A DNA stretch of 64,000 nucleotides from Ascidia mentula (GCA_947561715.1 OX387199.1:5399001-5463000), one strand, 5' to 3'. Shown: positions 38,501 to 52,935, counted from the first letter of the stretch. Notes: a model not told the origin generated them from the letters alone. Made by a program: numbers and translations.

Positions 38501-38812
38501 GTAACATAACACAATGATTAAATGAACGTGTTTAGTAGTAGTTAAAATTAAAATAGTCTTGATTAAATTTCATTCAAAGTTCACTGATTTCAAATCAACT
38601 ATTTAGTTAGATGCGAACTTATAATACAAGGAAGAGTTTAAGGAGCATCCAAAAACCAAACCTCAAACGTTAACTGTCATATGGAGAAGCAGCTGGTGGA
38701 GAAGCAGCTGGTGGAAAATGCGAACGGTACACCTTTTCATTAAGTGCACACGATAACAATGACGTCACTAATTATGACGTAGTATCTCCCGTCAGCTCCT
38801 GGTGATGCAGAT
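35517..38812. other. Long intergenic stretch, short repeats only
   Basis: No gene recognised. At 36457-36545 a ~24-bp unit based on ATTGTAATGAAACGTGTGAC is repeated four times. At 38684-38715 a 16-bp GGAGAAGCAGCTGGTG motif is duplicated. The K/N/H-rich 94-codon ORF at 37819-38103 has a non-ATG start and no recognised domain. Confidence 0.35.
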
Positions 38813-41800
38813 CTAACCTTGCTGTTTTTTCTCATGGCTCTCCATCAGTTGGAGGAAGGCTCTTCTCTCCTCCTGCGATTCCCTGGTCAGGGCGAGAGGA
38901 AGATGTTTGCTGAATACTTGACGATCTGCGTGAGTCGATGCCGGGTTATCATTAGGCACATAGCTTTGTGACGTAGGTTCACAGATAGTGGTGAAAATAA
39001 GCCGGAACGCTACGAGCGCTTTTTGGTGATAGAATTTTGCCGGTACGCCGTTCGGGTACGCTCTATTTTCTTCATTGTTTTCACCCTTATTCCTTGTGGT
39101 TGCATTACACGTGCACTTTCAGGCCACTTAATCCAACACACACATGAGCACAGCGGTATATATATATCTCCATGAAGGTTTGTAGTATGATTTGAAAAGG
39201 CTAAGGAAACCAACTGAAGATACCACTCCGTGCCTGGGCAGTATTTTTTTTATAATAAACACAGTCTAATTAGAATCTATGTGGTTGTTTAAAGTTATGG
39301 TAAACCCTGGAGGGTTTGGGTTAATTTAATTATATTTTGAGTTTCAAATAAATGCGTAGGAAAAAATCCGGCAGCTGGAAATTGGTTTGACCGCACAACC
39401 AAGCATTCGCGTTCGAAACAACAAAAACATCAGATTTCACTGTGTGTCGAATAACATGCACTTTGTCATCGATTTTCAACTGACCTTGAAAAAATTCTCC
39501 ACTTTTTGCCTTGAGTGCGGCATTTGAAAGGCACAACCATATCACTGTGTCCGCCCCCTGCTGTGGGGTCCGGAATTTGGGTTTCATCCTGTCATAAAAC
39601 TCCCCAAGACCCCGTTTGGCGGCCGGTGTGTCGACCCAACCTGGGTGGTTACACGAGAAGTGAATTTCGGGGTACAAACTCGACCAGTGCTCTGTCAGTA
39701 CCGTCTGAAATACACAAGGAAAAAGAACTTAATGATGAACTGATCAAGAAACTTTCTGTAACACAGTTTCGAAAGAACGTTGCTCAAATAATTTTCGCCA
39801 GGTTAGCGCTTGCGTGTGTCACTTGTCTGAGTAACAACCGCATGTAAAAGTTTTTTTAATTTACTGAACAAAACAAGGCTTGGTATTACCCTGTATGTAT
39901 TTAACCGGTCTCTTGTCGCCTCCATTCTAATTTACGTCATTTTATTTCGCAATTCGTTTTGCATATTTGCTGACGATGGCGAAATTATTAAAAACTTTTT
40001 GAAATTTTTCCCGCGGATTTTTCGGTGCGAGGACCGAGTCCAATCGGGACCCGCATTTTCTATAACCGACACTGCTGCTGGTTGTCACGTCAAAGCAACA
40101 TCTCCCAATATGCTAAACATCATCTCGTACCACTTGTCTTTTGCACTGTCCGTACGCTGCTATCCCATCGTAACCTTCGGCTTTCAGGTTATCGAAGTAC
40201 TTTGAACTCAACCTTTCCAGCAACATCCCGGCAGAAGTCACTGTAACCTAAACATAAGGTTGATTAGTTATCAAAAACACTGTAGGGTCGCAACATCAAA
40301 TCTGGGTTATCATAACGTTGACAATGACATGATGTTTTTGTTTTTGAATTGTTTTTATAATGTCATTGCTGAATACAACATAAAGTAAAGAGAGAAATAT
40401 ATCACTTTCAACGAACAATTTTCGACAATTTCAAGTTGTTTTTTTTATTTGAAAAAATATTAAAATTCAGTCGAGATTTTTACAAACCCAAAAATGTTCA
40501 GCACAAAAACACATCAAACGACGTTCGCTGCGCACGTTATTTTTCTCTCTTTTTACATATTCAAAAACTTACCACCCGTGGATGTTTTTTGCTTGCTTTG
40601 ATCAAAGGCAGAAGTCCTTGAGTAAGTAAGTAGGGACCCAGTGAGTTGGTAACGAAATTAACATCAAGTCCTTCCTGTTCCGTCTGCCGCATTTCGTTCA
40701 CCATTTCCCCGGCATTATTCACCAACACGTCAAGTTGTTCGTGCTCCTTGACGAAGGTTCGAGCGAATTTCGCAACATCTTGTGGGTTGGACATGTCCAA
40801 AATGTGTAGGTAAATGTTCTACATCAAAATAAAAACATGTTTTAGTTGAATTTTCGCCCAAACGCGGCAAGTTTGAACGCTTCATTTCTTTCTTAACCAA
40901 CGCGAATGAGGCCGACCCAATTTCTAAACTTTCTAGCGCTACAACTAGAAATAAAACACAAATATATCCACAATCTTTTTAGATTTGACCGTAATACATT
41001 CCAATTTAAATTTAGCCTGACAAGAAAACAAAGTAGTTTCAGCAATACAAAAAAATAATACACAGAAATAAAAGTTGACTATAAACAATTTGTTGCACTG
41101 TTTACCGCAAGAATTTTCCCCAAAAGTTAGAGATTTGGGTGCTCGAAAAGGTGGACCTGATACATTTTTAGAAGTGGTAGAGCGGTGACGTTGTAACGGA
41201 AGAATTTCTGCTATTATATAACTTCACAGCTCTTTACCGCAGATCTCCTATCTGCAGGAAACCGTGTGGCACTTGCTGAGAAACGTGCACTCATTTGACC
41301 CGCAAAGCCAACCTCAACATTTCGTGATCATGTGATGCTGTCAAGGAGTGGCCCAACCATAGAAATGTTACGAAGATTATTAAAAATGGTTCGATGACAA
41401 TTTTCTTTCATGGTGTTATTCCCAGCCCAACATATTGAAATTAACCTTTAGATGCGGAACAGATGGATGACTTCCATTAAAACAAATCGTCAACCTTTCA
41501 TTTGGTCATGGTTGACAGCGCACACCTGGTAGATCAATTACGGTGATATTTTCAACCTACATTTATATTTCAGTCAAAACCACTGAAAGTTCACGAATTT
41601 TAGGCAAACGGTTATGGGCGAGGGCATAGTTTTCTTACCTAGTACGTCAAATGTCAGTGGTTTCACTATTCCAACAGTCAACATTTTACGGGGGTCAAAC
41701 TACACGGGTGGGTTAATTATCGTGATCGTTTACACATACTTGAAATTTTACATGTCTTGTGGTGATAATTTGTTTATTAGTACATTATTGTTACATAGTA

Positions 41801-42817
41801 TGATTTCCACCAGTGCTTCAGTAACGACCAACATTTCCCAAATTTGTTGTTGTCGTATTTTTGCCTTTAGTTTCACAATACTCCAACAAAACCGGACCAC
41901 ATGGAGTTTTCATCCGTTTGCTTAAAAGCAGGGTACACAAAACTTATCCCAAAATTTGGGTCATACACATTTTTCACAATTGATCATATGCAATGGTGTG
42001 GTTGGCAAACGGGGGGTCGGTTGTTTTCCGAAAAGTTTTTAAATGCCAAGCCCGGAAAGCGTGATGAACTAACCTTGCGAGGGGCGTAGTTTGGTGAACC
42101 CCAGCGTGAAAACAAACATCAAACAGAAATGAGTCCAACAAACAACATTTATAAATACCAGAACTACACTGTTGTTCATGCATTTGCCTTCATTGGCGAC
42201 TCGCGGGTATGCCATGGCCCCGTTGGCTTCTCCCAAATATCCAACATAAATGATTTACAAGTTTGTTTTTTCCTAATGTCCAATTTGTGGCAAATTTTTT
42301 GTGAATTTAAATTGGTGTTCTGGGCGCCACATCGTTTCCCCTGCTTCGTGAGGCAATCCAGAACTTTTGTTCGCTCAATATCATAAAACATTCCACCCCC
42401 CCCCCCCCCCCCCGCCAAATTTTTTTGTGACCAAAGGTCAATTATTAAGAAACAGTAAAATCCCAAATGCTACAACATGCAATGAAGCGGGGGAACCACA
42501 CCGACAGGTAAATGACCGTCACAGGGTATCTGTTCCGATAAAAATTATTCGAATCCACCGAATCTTCAGGAAAAATGCAATATATCAATTCAACCCTTAC
42601 ATTATTTCCTGTTTCAGCTTCAATTGAGTTCCTGGCTTGCTCGCCTTTCTCCGGACTTCGGCAAACCATGTGTACTTCACCACCTCTGCGCGCTATCTCA
42701 GTCGCTGTAGCGAACCCGATCCCGCTGTTGGCGCCAGTAATCAGAAACACTTGACCGGTGACGTCAACGTCGAGGTCTTCTTTTTTAAACCGCTTGGAAG
42801 CGCTAGAATAGCTTCCT
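38813..42817 (-). CDS. DHRS12-like short-chain dehydrogenase, copy A, first exon not found
   Basis: NAD(P)-dependent SDR of the DHRS12 (SDR40C) type; substrate unknown. Exons 42601-42817, 40573-40818, 40131-40247, 39485-39704 and 38813-38925, all GT-AG with matching phases. Visible motifs: cofactor-binding TGANSGIG, LDMSNPQD after the central strand, NNAG, the catalytic serine in VTSAG, and YGQCK (Tyr-xxx-Lys). The C terminus has HPGWVDTP and QGADTVIWL, then DRQVFSKHLPLAL, as in vertebrate DHRS12. The 42817 boundary enters with two codon bases missing, as in copy B, so a short N-terminal exon (copy B: MSLYQKGVFLVKGLREFT) should lie upstream; I did not find it. The 1.8-kb intron after 42601 holds no recognised gene. 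Confidence 0.85.
42396..42413 (+). repeat. Poly-C tract
   Basis: Eighteen consecutive C residues in the first located intron of DHRS12-like copy A. Length is likely polymorphic and error-prone in assembly. Confidence 0.9.
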
Positions 42818-45800
42818 CTATAAACAGGAAACATATAGTCTTGAAATGGTGCGGTATATTACATAGTGAGGGCGGTCGACCCAAGTAAAAAAAAAGTTTG
42901 GATACAACGTTATGCATTGACCTTGAAATTCGGGTCCACGTTTTCATACCCAGTTTTTTAATTTAGGTTTAATGAAGTTTTACAATCAAGCAAGGTTTTT
43001 TTTACACATAAAAATTCCACGGCCAGGGTTTATTGTAAAAATTTTAACTTTATTTGAACAACACAACTTAAATTTCGCACTGAAATCAAGTTTATCGCGT
43101 TTAAATGATGTAAGTGGTTAGTCTTACTTCGTGTCATAGATGAGACATTTCGCAAGCAATGCGAGTTTTCGGTATGACGTCATCGCGGATGGCCAGAGGA
43201 GATCCAAGCTTGAAGAACCAACAACTGTTTCGAAAATTTCAAAATTTTACGTTTTTCTGTAAATGCAAAAATCACAAATAATTTAGTCTAATCCTCTTAA
43301 TCGCCGAAAGAATAATTTCAAATACTTCTGACTAAACACGAAGAATTAACGTTTTTTTGAGAACTAAATAACCAAAGAAACATCAGCAAATTTTTACACA
43401 AATTCTGACTAAACACGAAGAAAAAAATCTACACAAATTCTGAATTAGCGCTTGTACGTCTTTTGCTGTTCTGCCTGAACTCACATCTGATAAGAAGTAA
43501 CCGTCGCCCCATGCTGCGTTTTGGACGAAAAAATGCGCGATCTTTTTTGGGGGCGTATCTTTAAATGCATACACCTCAACTCCAATTATAGATGCTGCTG
43601 CGACTTATCCAATAACAAGTTTGACAAACAATAGTACTTGTGTCCATGCAAGCCAAGAAGCCAAACCCATTTGATAAAAAAAGTTACGAGTGTATGCTAC
43701 ACCCTGTTATATACCAAGAAATTGTAACCGCATTTCAGACAAACATTTTTTTCCATGGTTAATGGCGGTATAGTGCCACAAAGTGGAGGTATTATCGGCT
43801 CTTTAGCTGACAAGATCGTTAAAAGTCACACTATATCTGTACTGATGATACCTGTTCGATCGAAACAGTGGCCTTGTCTGCAGCTCACCATAAAACCATT
43901 TTTTTTCTTTTTTGAAGATTCCTGTACCTTCCTTGACCTTCAGCCCTTCGGGTGTTTTTCAAGGGCAAATGGATATCATTACAAACCGCTGGTAAACCGT
44001 ATTCCAGAAAACGGATATCACACACAAACAAGATCCTAGGCCCTACAGAGAGCCACACAAGTAACCATGGATATCGTGAACTTATAGAGAGTGGAAGTTA
44101 CTCCACGTTCAAGTGCCTTCTCTGAGTCGAGTTACAAATTAGAAGCAGGAAGTTCAAACGGGATTCTGTGAACTGTTACAAACCCCGTGTGAAAATCGCC
44201 TCTCTGTTGGCAAAAATTATAAAAAACAACACAAAGCCTTTTCAAAAAAGACGAAATGTGGACGTTTCCATAGAAACATTTGCGCTACGTTAACAATGCA
44301 AATGTTTAAAAGCTTGTCCGCATGAATTATTGGTAACTTGCCAATTTTCGAGTTAAAACAAATATTTTTGTTTGAGTTAGCTCCACAGCTTTATCTTAAG
44401 CATTACGTCAGGCAATAAATCTGTTTAATAAGTTGGCTTCTTTCGTCAGCACGTCAAAACAAAAAATTACCGAAAAAACATCTGCGATCGGTTTATTTGT
44501 AGAAAATGACATATTCGATCGGTCACGGTCTGCTGCTCACGGTGGTTTCTGTTTCCCCCGCAGAGCAATAACAGAAAGTTGCCGCATTCGCCGCACGGGG
44601 AAATCGTGAAACATTTTGTCTGCATTTTTACGCGCAGGTAAACATCGATACAGTTGCACTTTGTTCGGTTGCAAAAGTTGTTTTAACCGATATGATGTGT
44701 AAACTGGTGACAAAATTGAATCGATTTTCCTCATCGGAGCATGTTTTTTTACACAGTTTCAGCTGTCATACATGATGTCGACCCAAAACCGCAACATTCC
44801 AATGAAAAGTCGATTGGACAACGAACGAAACGTCGATCACATTAAAAAAAAATTCTTGCAAGATGAGCTTCTACGTTGAGTTAGTAAGCGGCATCCACCC
44901 AAAAACTGAGTCTCCATGCACCTGACGATATCGCCTACTGTTTTAGTGTTTAGACTGTTAACAGTTGGTGGATCTGTAATTTATCTCCGATCTGCACCAA
45001 GTTTCGAAATACCTCGTTGGTGCCATGCACGGAAAACCACCGAATCGATACGAGTTTGGGTTAAAGTGCGGAATTATATCTCGAATTCCAAAAGCAATGA
45101 ATGCAAACAGATTTTACGTGTAAACAAATCTCGGTAAACGCCTTTTACTTGTGGCAAGGTTCGCGCACGAATAAAAAAAAAACAGTCACAGCCAAATCTC
45201 AGCCGAAACAAAGCTGAAACGAAATATCTGGTATATGTTACTGAAGAAATTTGAAATACCGTTTTCAACAAGAAGATCGCCCCGAGTTAAACCTGTGTTT
45301 TAAACTCTTACTCGCTATCCTCGTCTTCTGTTACCGAGCTCGCTTAACAACTGACCAGGAATTCCGTGCCACCATGATCCTATAATTGCGCTTCGAACCC
45401 TAACACCAGTAATGTGTACAAAGCGCAACATATAACCTAGTACTCTTGACACACCCGAAAATATTGAGGCGTCGCCACAAAATCACATGATAATAAAAGC
45501 CAATCTGGTGAATGGGTTTTTCAGCTGTCGGTCGTGCATGACGGTCTCAAATTAAGTGGAGCGTAACGCCCTTTCTTTAAAGCTGGCACGAATACAAAGT
45601 AGATGAATGGAGTTAAAACTGCACACAACGCAAGGCTTATTTGGCTTAAGTCCAATGACGTATTTTTGCAACAGGGCAAGTAAAGTGCAAGATACCTTGG
45701 CACCTTATTTATGTTGGAAAATGAAATCATTGAACATCATAGCGCCAAGAAATGCGTTCAACGTATTTGGTTCCGGTTTGCTATTCTTTGCGCAACAAAG

Positions 45801-48800
45801 AAACAATTAAATGAAAAAGTTAACCAAATTGAAGATAATTTCGTTTGACATTCGCTAGTAAAAACACATCGGTTTCTGCTTTGCTTTCACAACAAACTTT
45901 GACATTTACCTTGCTTCCGAACGTATCCGAGCCATACACTGAGTAACACGAAATGTCAACTGTTCTTTTTGTAGTTTATTGTCTCGTGTAGATTGACCGA
46001 ATTAATAAACCGCTCCTTCCCGATTGTTATTCCGTGTCGTTGCAGTGTTGATCAAGCGCTAAACTGCCACCTTCTATCTGACGCATTTAATACACACACT
46101 TCAGGTAATTCGTGTAAATTTCCGCAAACTTGTACTCCATAAACGACGACAGGTAATCACATATTTCTAACAAGGCGTCTACTTGTTTTCACAAGTGTCT
46201 TCGTCTCCAGGCGCGGGTTTGCTATCACGTTTCTCGCTATAAATGCAAAGAAACCGAAATTCCGAGGTTGGCGGTCGAACCCGCATCGGTTCTGCGATAA
46301 TGGGTGGTTCCAGGCACCGTTAGTCTGGACGAACTTTGAATAATTTAAGAAGTAACATCGTATTCTCACCACAGAATAACACAATTTTATGTTAATCACA
46401 AAAGTTCTACGCAAAGTCCTTGAAATATAGTCTGCGTTCAAGGCAATCGTCCCACGAACGACAACGCTTCCTTGCAACATGTATGGCAGACGCCATAGAT
46501 TAAGTGCAGACTACATTACATCTAGATTAAATACCAACAAGCAAGCTTAACTCGTCTTCTCATACATACGCAATTTGTACTGAATTAGAGGCTTTGGCCA
46601 TCCAGACTTAGTCGCTGCGGAACAAGACAGAAATACGATACCGAAGAAGGGCCACGTTAACAGAGTGAAAGATGAGGCCAAGTGTCACACAAAACAACTT
46701 GTAACCCGCTTGTCACAACAAGTGCAGACAATTCGACGCAGTTCTCCCTAAGTCGCAGCTATGCAACTGATAGCGCACAGTCGGGGTTACTGGAGGTTAA
46801 AGTTAGTGGGTTACGCAGTAGGTCGTGTGGCAAACAGCTGGTCATGCAAAACTCTTTGTACCAATTTAAAAATTGCTTGCGTTGCTTGACTTTAGAACAG
46901 TAGCGTTTGGTGTATGTATGTTTACATGGTATATGGAACGGTTTATTGTTATTAAACTGTAGAAAAGGCCCTGAATACATTGCATATAACATTGCATATA
47001 AAGGGGTACAAACGTACAAAATAATAAAAACTTGGCAACTTCTTACTGGGCTTCCTGTAGGTTTTATAGACCAGAGCGACACATTTTTATCAACCCCTTG
47101 CACAACAACACTCGATATCTTACATGGTCAACAAGTGGACCTGCATTTAAATACTTGCCAATTTTGGGCAATTTCCCACAATAAAAATAGGATGATCATT
47201 ATCGTTTTAACTGGAACCTCGGGGTTATTTAAATGAACTGGTCTAAGTGCGATGTTCGGTCGAAAATTCCCGGTCTTTCGGCCATTTCGCCAGAGCAACT
47301 TTACAGAGAAAATTACCAGATGTAGTTGATGACAATCAAAGAGGAAATTGACTGGCGGGAAATTTATGATCTTAATATCCTTAGCGCAATGATAGAGGTT
47401 TGTTTATTGTTTAAGCTGGGTATTTACGTCGTCAAGATGATGGGGTTGTTTTGTTGATGGTTTTCTTAAGACCTCCACTGATAAACAAACAGAATTTAAC
47501 ACAAACTTTAAACTAGAACAACTCGGTATATTTTGCATCAGAATACAACAATCGTAAATCTAGAAAACCATAAACTTTATGCCTCTTTAGTGCTAAAAAA
47601 TATAAATTTTAGTTTACAAATATACTCGGGTTAACAAATATTTAAATGTTTTGTTTTTGTTTGAAATGTTGACAAAGCTTGGTTGGCACTCGACTTATCA
47701 CTATACAGGGGCGATAACTATGGCAAGATACATGTTAATATACGTAAATTTCATGGGCACAAAGTGACCCGGTCTTGACGTCAGCAAAAAAAATTAAACA
47801 GTGGAAAAACCGTCTGTAGCCGACTCGGGACACTCTGCAACACTTCGGCACATGTAAAAATGCACTTGCCTATATGCCGATGAATGCTGTGGCCACAACT
47901 TCCTGTAGCAGGTGTACAAAACCACAGCATCTGCATTAAGTTGTATAAACTTTTCCATTCCCTAAAGTTGACAGCGTAAATATAACCTTACAAGATCGGT
48001 TCAAACGTTAACCTCATGGCGTATACACTCAGCGCAATGCATCGTATATGAATGGGGCTGCATGTAATCATACGTAAGTGCTACCTCCAGCAGCTGTTAC
48101 GTAACAATTGCTATTATTACACGCATCCTGTACGGTGAAAAGCACGCCCCTTGCAAGCCTAGCGTTGACAATAACGTATAATGGAAGGGATTATGCCAAA
48201 TTTAATCCGGACCTTTCCGTGGCTACAAATCTGAACAACGTGGATTGCTCAGAATGGCATTTCCCCACAATTGTGCCAACTGTTCACAACCAAGAAAAAT
48301 GTTTTGGAAAACCGGTTGTTATTTTGGACAAATCTTTGCATGGAATTCTCGCGTAACAAGTTCGTTGCAGAACCCCGCACAGCGGTCTGTAATTTCTTAT
48401 TAAAATGTCACTTAATTATCGCTTGTTTATTTGCATTCATACGTTCTCACACAAAGATTGCATCTGTGCTCTTATTCTGTCTGATGGCCCGAAGTTATTT
48501 GCATGCAGTCTGTGCTCTGTGCATCAGCCAGGGGCTATCCTCAGGCCTTCATCGGCTAATACTAATCCAACCGTACACTTTGCATCTTGTGACTACGACA
48601 TTTTTTCTGGCTAAATCATAGCCCTTGGCTAATGTACTGGAGCAATACTAACGCCCACCATCAATAAAGATTTTAGGATTACTGATCATGCTAATCTGTA
48701 CATATAACTTTCCTATTATATCACATTTATTACACAACACAAAGTCAAGGAATCGTACATACAACAACCAACAGTGTGATCTGTTCTTTTTGTGTTGCTG

Positions 48801-50502
48801 TTCTCCCATTCGGCTAATGCGCTGATCTACAACAATTGGCTTAGTTCCCCCTATTCATGCTGCTTTATTACTACACAATGACGTTTGTGACGCAACAATA
48901 CAATACAAAGCAGCGTAATTCATCACACTGTGAACGATTCGATCATACGATGACAGTTTCATCTATTTGCAGTCAACTCAGTTAAACTTCTGGTTCTATT
49001 GTGTTCTGAGCAGCAAAGCGGATTTTACTAACTTCTGTTGGCGAACTACAGAAGTTTACGCAGCATTGGCTAACTCTGCCACCTCATACTGCAAAAGCTT
49101 TGCCTCATCAAATTACAAAAGCACAACTCACTTTGCTTTGCACTGTTGACATCCGATTGTTGCGCTTTGCGGAAGTTGTAATTTAAATTGGTTTCAACTT
49201 TGTAACTCAACACCTCGCGTTTCGATGATTAGGGTCGACTCAAGCCTTGGGCCATACTCGTCGCCATAGCAACGCGAGATGGAAGCGAACAACACCTGAC
49301 AACACGTAACCGTCGTCCGGCCAGTGTTACTAATTACAATACCGGATATCCTGCTTTGTAACAGTGGAAATATGTCATAGTTAGGCATCACCTTAAAGCG
49401 ATGATAAGTAACCAATTGTAGCAGTTTTCAAACTCTCATTTTGCCACGCCTGGATTCGAACTCTGCGCACGAATCTGGGGCAGTTTTTGAAAGTCAAACA
49501 TGGTCTTCCAAAAACTTTCTTCAGACGCAACAAAAACTTTATAGAGATGTTCTCCTGCGACACCTATCGGTCATGTGCAGGTAAGACTTCACTAACTCAG
49601 CTGTTCGCCCGGAAATGCGCAATGTTTTGCAGTGTTACGAATTCTTACAAAAATATTCAAGAACAACCGCTACCCGCCAAAATTTTTTCTCAGTTAAACT
49701 CTCTCAATTGGTGTTTTCAGTATTAAAAACAGTGAAGTTGAATTATCTTAACATGTGCCACTTGTTTAAAATATCACCGGGGTCCATTTGAGTATCACAA
49801 CACCAGGTCTACAAAAAGTCAAGTTGATTTGCTGCATACTTTCCAGTGGTGGAAAAGTTCACAAGCGTCCATACGACATATCTCGATTATTCAAAATGTC
49901 GCTAGGTAGCCAGGGTGGAAGTAAAAAATAATACTTACCGTAGCGATTGAAGTTACAGGAAAAAAATTACCATTTTGTTTTCCTATGCTAGTTCAGATTT
50001 CTTGAAATAAGTGAATAAATTTACTAAATTTAAGTTTCTTATAACTATTTGGGACACACGAGTCGTTGCATGGTTTACTTCCTTACAAAATTGTATATAA
50101 TTATTACAATGAACTGAAAATATTATGATATGTAATGCGTAGTTACGAGACAACCAAACAAAAGTTGTTGCGTGTCGTTTGTCGAACGTAGTAAAACAAA
50201 CAATAACAACAAACAAGTGCAAACAAACACACTGGAAATTGTCAGGACACTTGTTACGGGTGAAGAAAGTTGCAAAAACTTTTGTGGATTTACTACAATG
50301 CTGCTTTCGTTAATCTCAGATATGGAAAGCTAGTCTAGTTGCATGGTCTTGGTTACAGTGACGTATGCAGAAGGAAATAAAGATTTAGTAGTTTTACGAA
50401 CATAAAAATGCGGTCAACAGACGGGTAACTCAGTGTTGTATTTATAAAAAATAAGAAAAAGAACACCTGGAAATATTACGGGTACAAATAATCAATTGCA
50501 GT
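42818..50502. other. Long interval between the two DHRS12 paralogues
   Basis: About 7.7 kb with only short ORFs. It holds a decayed MITE at 43750-43905 (copy of that at 34893) and a tRNA-derived SINE fragment near 49460. The missing first exon of DHRS12-like copy A is expected in its left part. I saw no other exon set with matching splice phases. Confidence 0.35.
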
Positions 50503-52935
50503 TTATTCCGTTAATACCGGCTTCACTTTTTCAGCCAAATCAGAAAGGTTTTTGAGAAACTCCTCACGGTCTCTAGCGCCCTCTCGCGTCCAAGCAAGAG
50601 TTAAATGAGTGTTGGTAGGTTTTCGATCTTAGTTGCAAAAAATACATGGGGTTAAAACCACATAGCATGAAAAGGCATAACGTACAAAACACATACAATT
50701 TTGAATAAACAATTAACTTTTATTTCCGTAAAAGAAATCAAGAAATACTTTTGATGTTATTTATTTTTTTGAAAATTCATTATTAACACGAAGATTCCAA
50801 ACATTCTCCTTTGTTTTATGTTAGCATTTGCAACCTTGAATTTTACATGCTTTTCTGGCATGTTTTTCTCGAGTACAAGCAAATCTGAAATGTCATTCAG
50901 GAAAAAGTTTTAACACACAAATTTGAATAAAACTCACCGAGAAAAAACTTGCCACTAGGTTGCAACAAAGCAGCATCGGAAACAGCGAGCCAAACAATGG
51001 TGTCTGCTCCCTGCTCAGCTGTGCGTAGCTTGTTCTTCATTGCTTCGTAAAACCCCGGCATGGAATTTTGAACAGCTGGTGTATCAGCCCAGCCTGGGTG
51101 CATGCTCGAAAAATGGATTTGTTTTTCTTGCTTTGCCCATTCTTCTGTAAGAATAACCTGTTTGATTTGAAAACAAGTTTTACTACACTAAAGAAAAATG
51201 TATTTTCCCCAAAAAATTGCTTTTGTCTGAGTGTGGTGAACCTTTGCAGTGCTGTCCGTTTATTATTTGATTTCACAGGCAGGAAAGGTTGTATAGAACA
51301 ACTGTTCACATGAATTGACCTTTGTCATGTGAGATAATACCGGACAGGAACTGACAAAAACATCACCAAATTTTTCAAAGCATCACATCAATGTTTATAA
51401 TGTAATTTTATATTGAATAAATAAAGCCATGTTTCAAATACTTAAACTTTAGTATTAACAAACAAGTTGTACCTGCTGTCTTTTGTTTTGTGCATAAACC
51501 ATATCCCCATCAAATTTTCCACTTAAACATTGCATATGTGTAGCATTCAACTTTTGTGTGTACATTCCTCCAGAGCTGACAGTAATCTGTTTAAAAACTG
51601 CATTAACTTCAGGCAAGGAGAAAAATACATAATTAACATCACATAAGGGTGAACCTTCGTACCTTGGTTTTTGCTTTATCAGGATTTTACACAGTATTTA
51701 AACATGAGTTTCTACAATTTAACACACAATTAAATGTAGATTTCCCTAAGCAAATCAAACTGCTGTGCACTTCCAAAAAAACAAATGAATTTACATACCA
51801 CTCGTGGTTTTTCAGATTTGTTTAGCAAGGGTATTAATTGTTTTGTGAGTATGTAGGTTCCCAATGTATTTGTGGCAAAGTTTGTTTCCAGTTCATCACT
51901 TGTCAATGTTCTTTCATTCACCATACATCCAGAATTGTTGATGAGTACATTCAACGTACTGTGTTTTTTTGTGAATAGGTCAGCGAAGGTGTAAACGTCT
52001 TTGGGGCAGGACAAGTCGAGAATATGCAGAAATACATTCTATTGAAAAAGGATGTTGGAAATTTAGCACAAATGTTTTTAAAATAGCTACCTAACACTAA
52101 ACCTTAGGAATGATGCAAATATTTTGGTACACATTTCCTAATTATAAGTGAAGTATGTGTACACTGAATATTTTATGGTTTGCAGCATGCATAATTTAAC
52201 ACTGTTTTGTACAACAGCTGGTCAATAATAACCTAAACATTGAAACCCACTGAATTAGAACTTTCTTGAACGATTTCATCTTTTGCAGTTTTTCCACGTT
52301 CTTCACTTCTACAAACCATATGTATCTCCCCACCCAACTTTGCTATGGCAATTGCAGCAGCTTTTCCAATTCCACTGTTTGCACCAGTTATCATGTAAAT
52401 ACTTCCAGAAACACTTCTTTCCATATCCTTGGCGTTAAATGACTTGGCAGCACCAAGGTACCCATTTCTGCATTATACACAGCAGTTAGGAACATAACTA
52501 ACAGTTTTTGTAAAACTTTAGGACAAACAAAATAGCCCACATTGTGCATAAAGAATGATTGTGGATACGATTAAAACGTTTGCAAATGAATTTTTCAGCA
52601 ACTTGTGGGCAATCTTGCTTGTTGTAAACATGACAGTTTTTGTTATGACAAACCTCTGCTCTGCATAGCTGAAACGTTCAATTATGCCACAAAAATTATT
52701 TTAGAAAATGCAAAAAATATTAGACTAGTACTAACCACACAAATATATTTTTTTGTTTGACATTTTCATTTAGGTTTGAACTGGTTTATACCTAAAGGTA
52801 CGTAACTGTAGTTATGTTCAAAAAAAATATTGTTTATTTCTTAGCTTTGTGCGTTAGGCAAAAACTTGAAAATACTTGCATTGTAAATTCCCGAAGCCCC
52901 TTGACGAGAAATACTCCTTTCTGATACAACGACAT
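50503..52935 (-). CDS. DHRS12-like short-chain dehydrogenase, copy B, complete
   Basis: Six exons: 52880-52935, 52251-52467, 51799-52038, 51473-51586, 50938-51157 and 50503-50627, giving 323 residues, the expected size. Exon 1 encodes MSLYQKGVFLVKGLREFT, very like the start of vertebrate DHRS12. Keeping frame into exon 2 (NGYLGAAKSF) needs a GC donor (AT, then GCAAGT), an apparent GC-AG intron. Motifs: TGANSGIG, HILDLS, NNSG (instead of NNAG), catalytic serine in ITVSSGGM, YAQNK, HPGWADTP. Exon lengths match copy A at two exons (217 and 220 nt). The C terminus is DRKPTNTHLTLAW... ending VLTE. AATAAA overlaps the stop codon. Confidence 0.92.

Noticed and set aside
41614..42183. Short ORFs on both strands and a donor-like CTAGgtaaga on the minus strand
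   Set aside because: They lie in an intron of DHRS12-like copy A and have no acceptor in phase.
43840..43880. CTGATGATACC...ATCGAAACAG as a third hammerhead-like motif
   Set aside because: The bases after GAAAC (AGT) do not make a stem III with UH, and the sequence belongs to the MITE also seen at 34.9 kb, where box 1 is absent.
46157..49726. Scattered ORFs of 70-116 codons on both strands
   Set aside because: No domains, no coherent splice phases, and composition like surrounding non-coding DNA.
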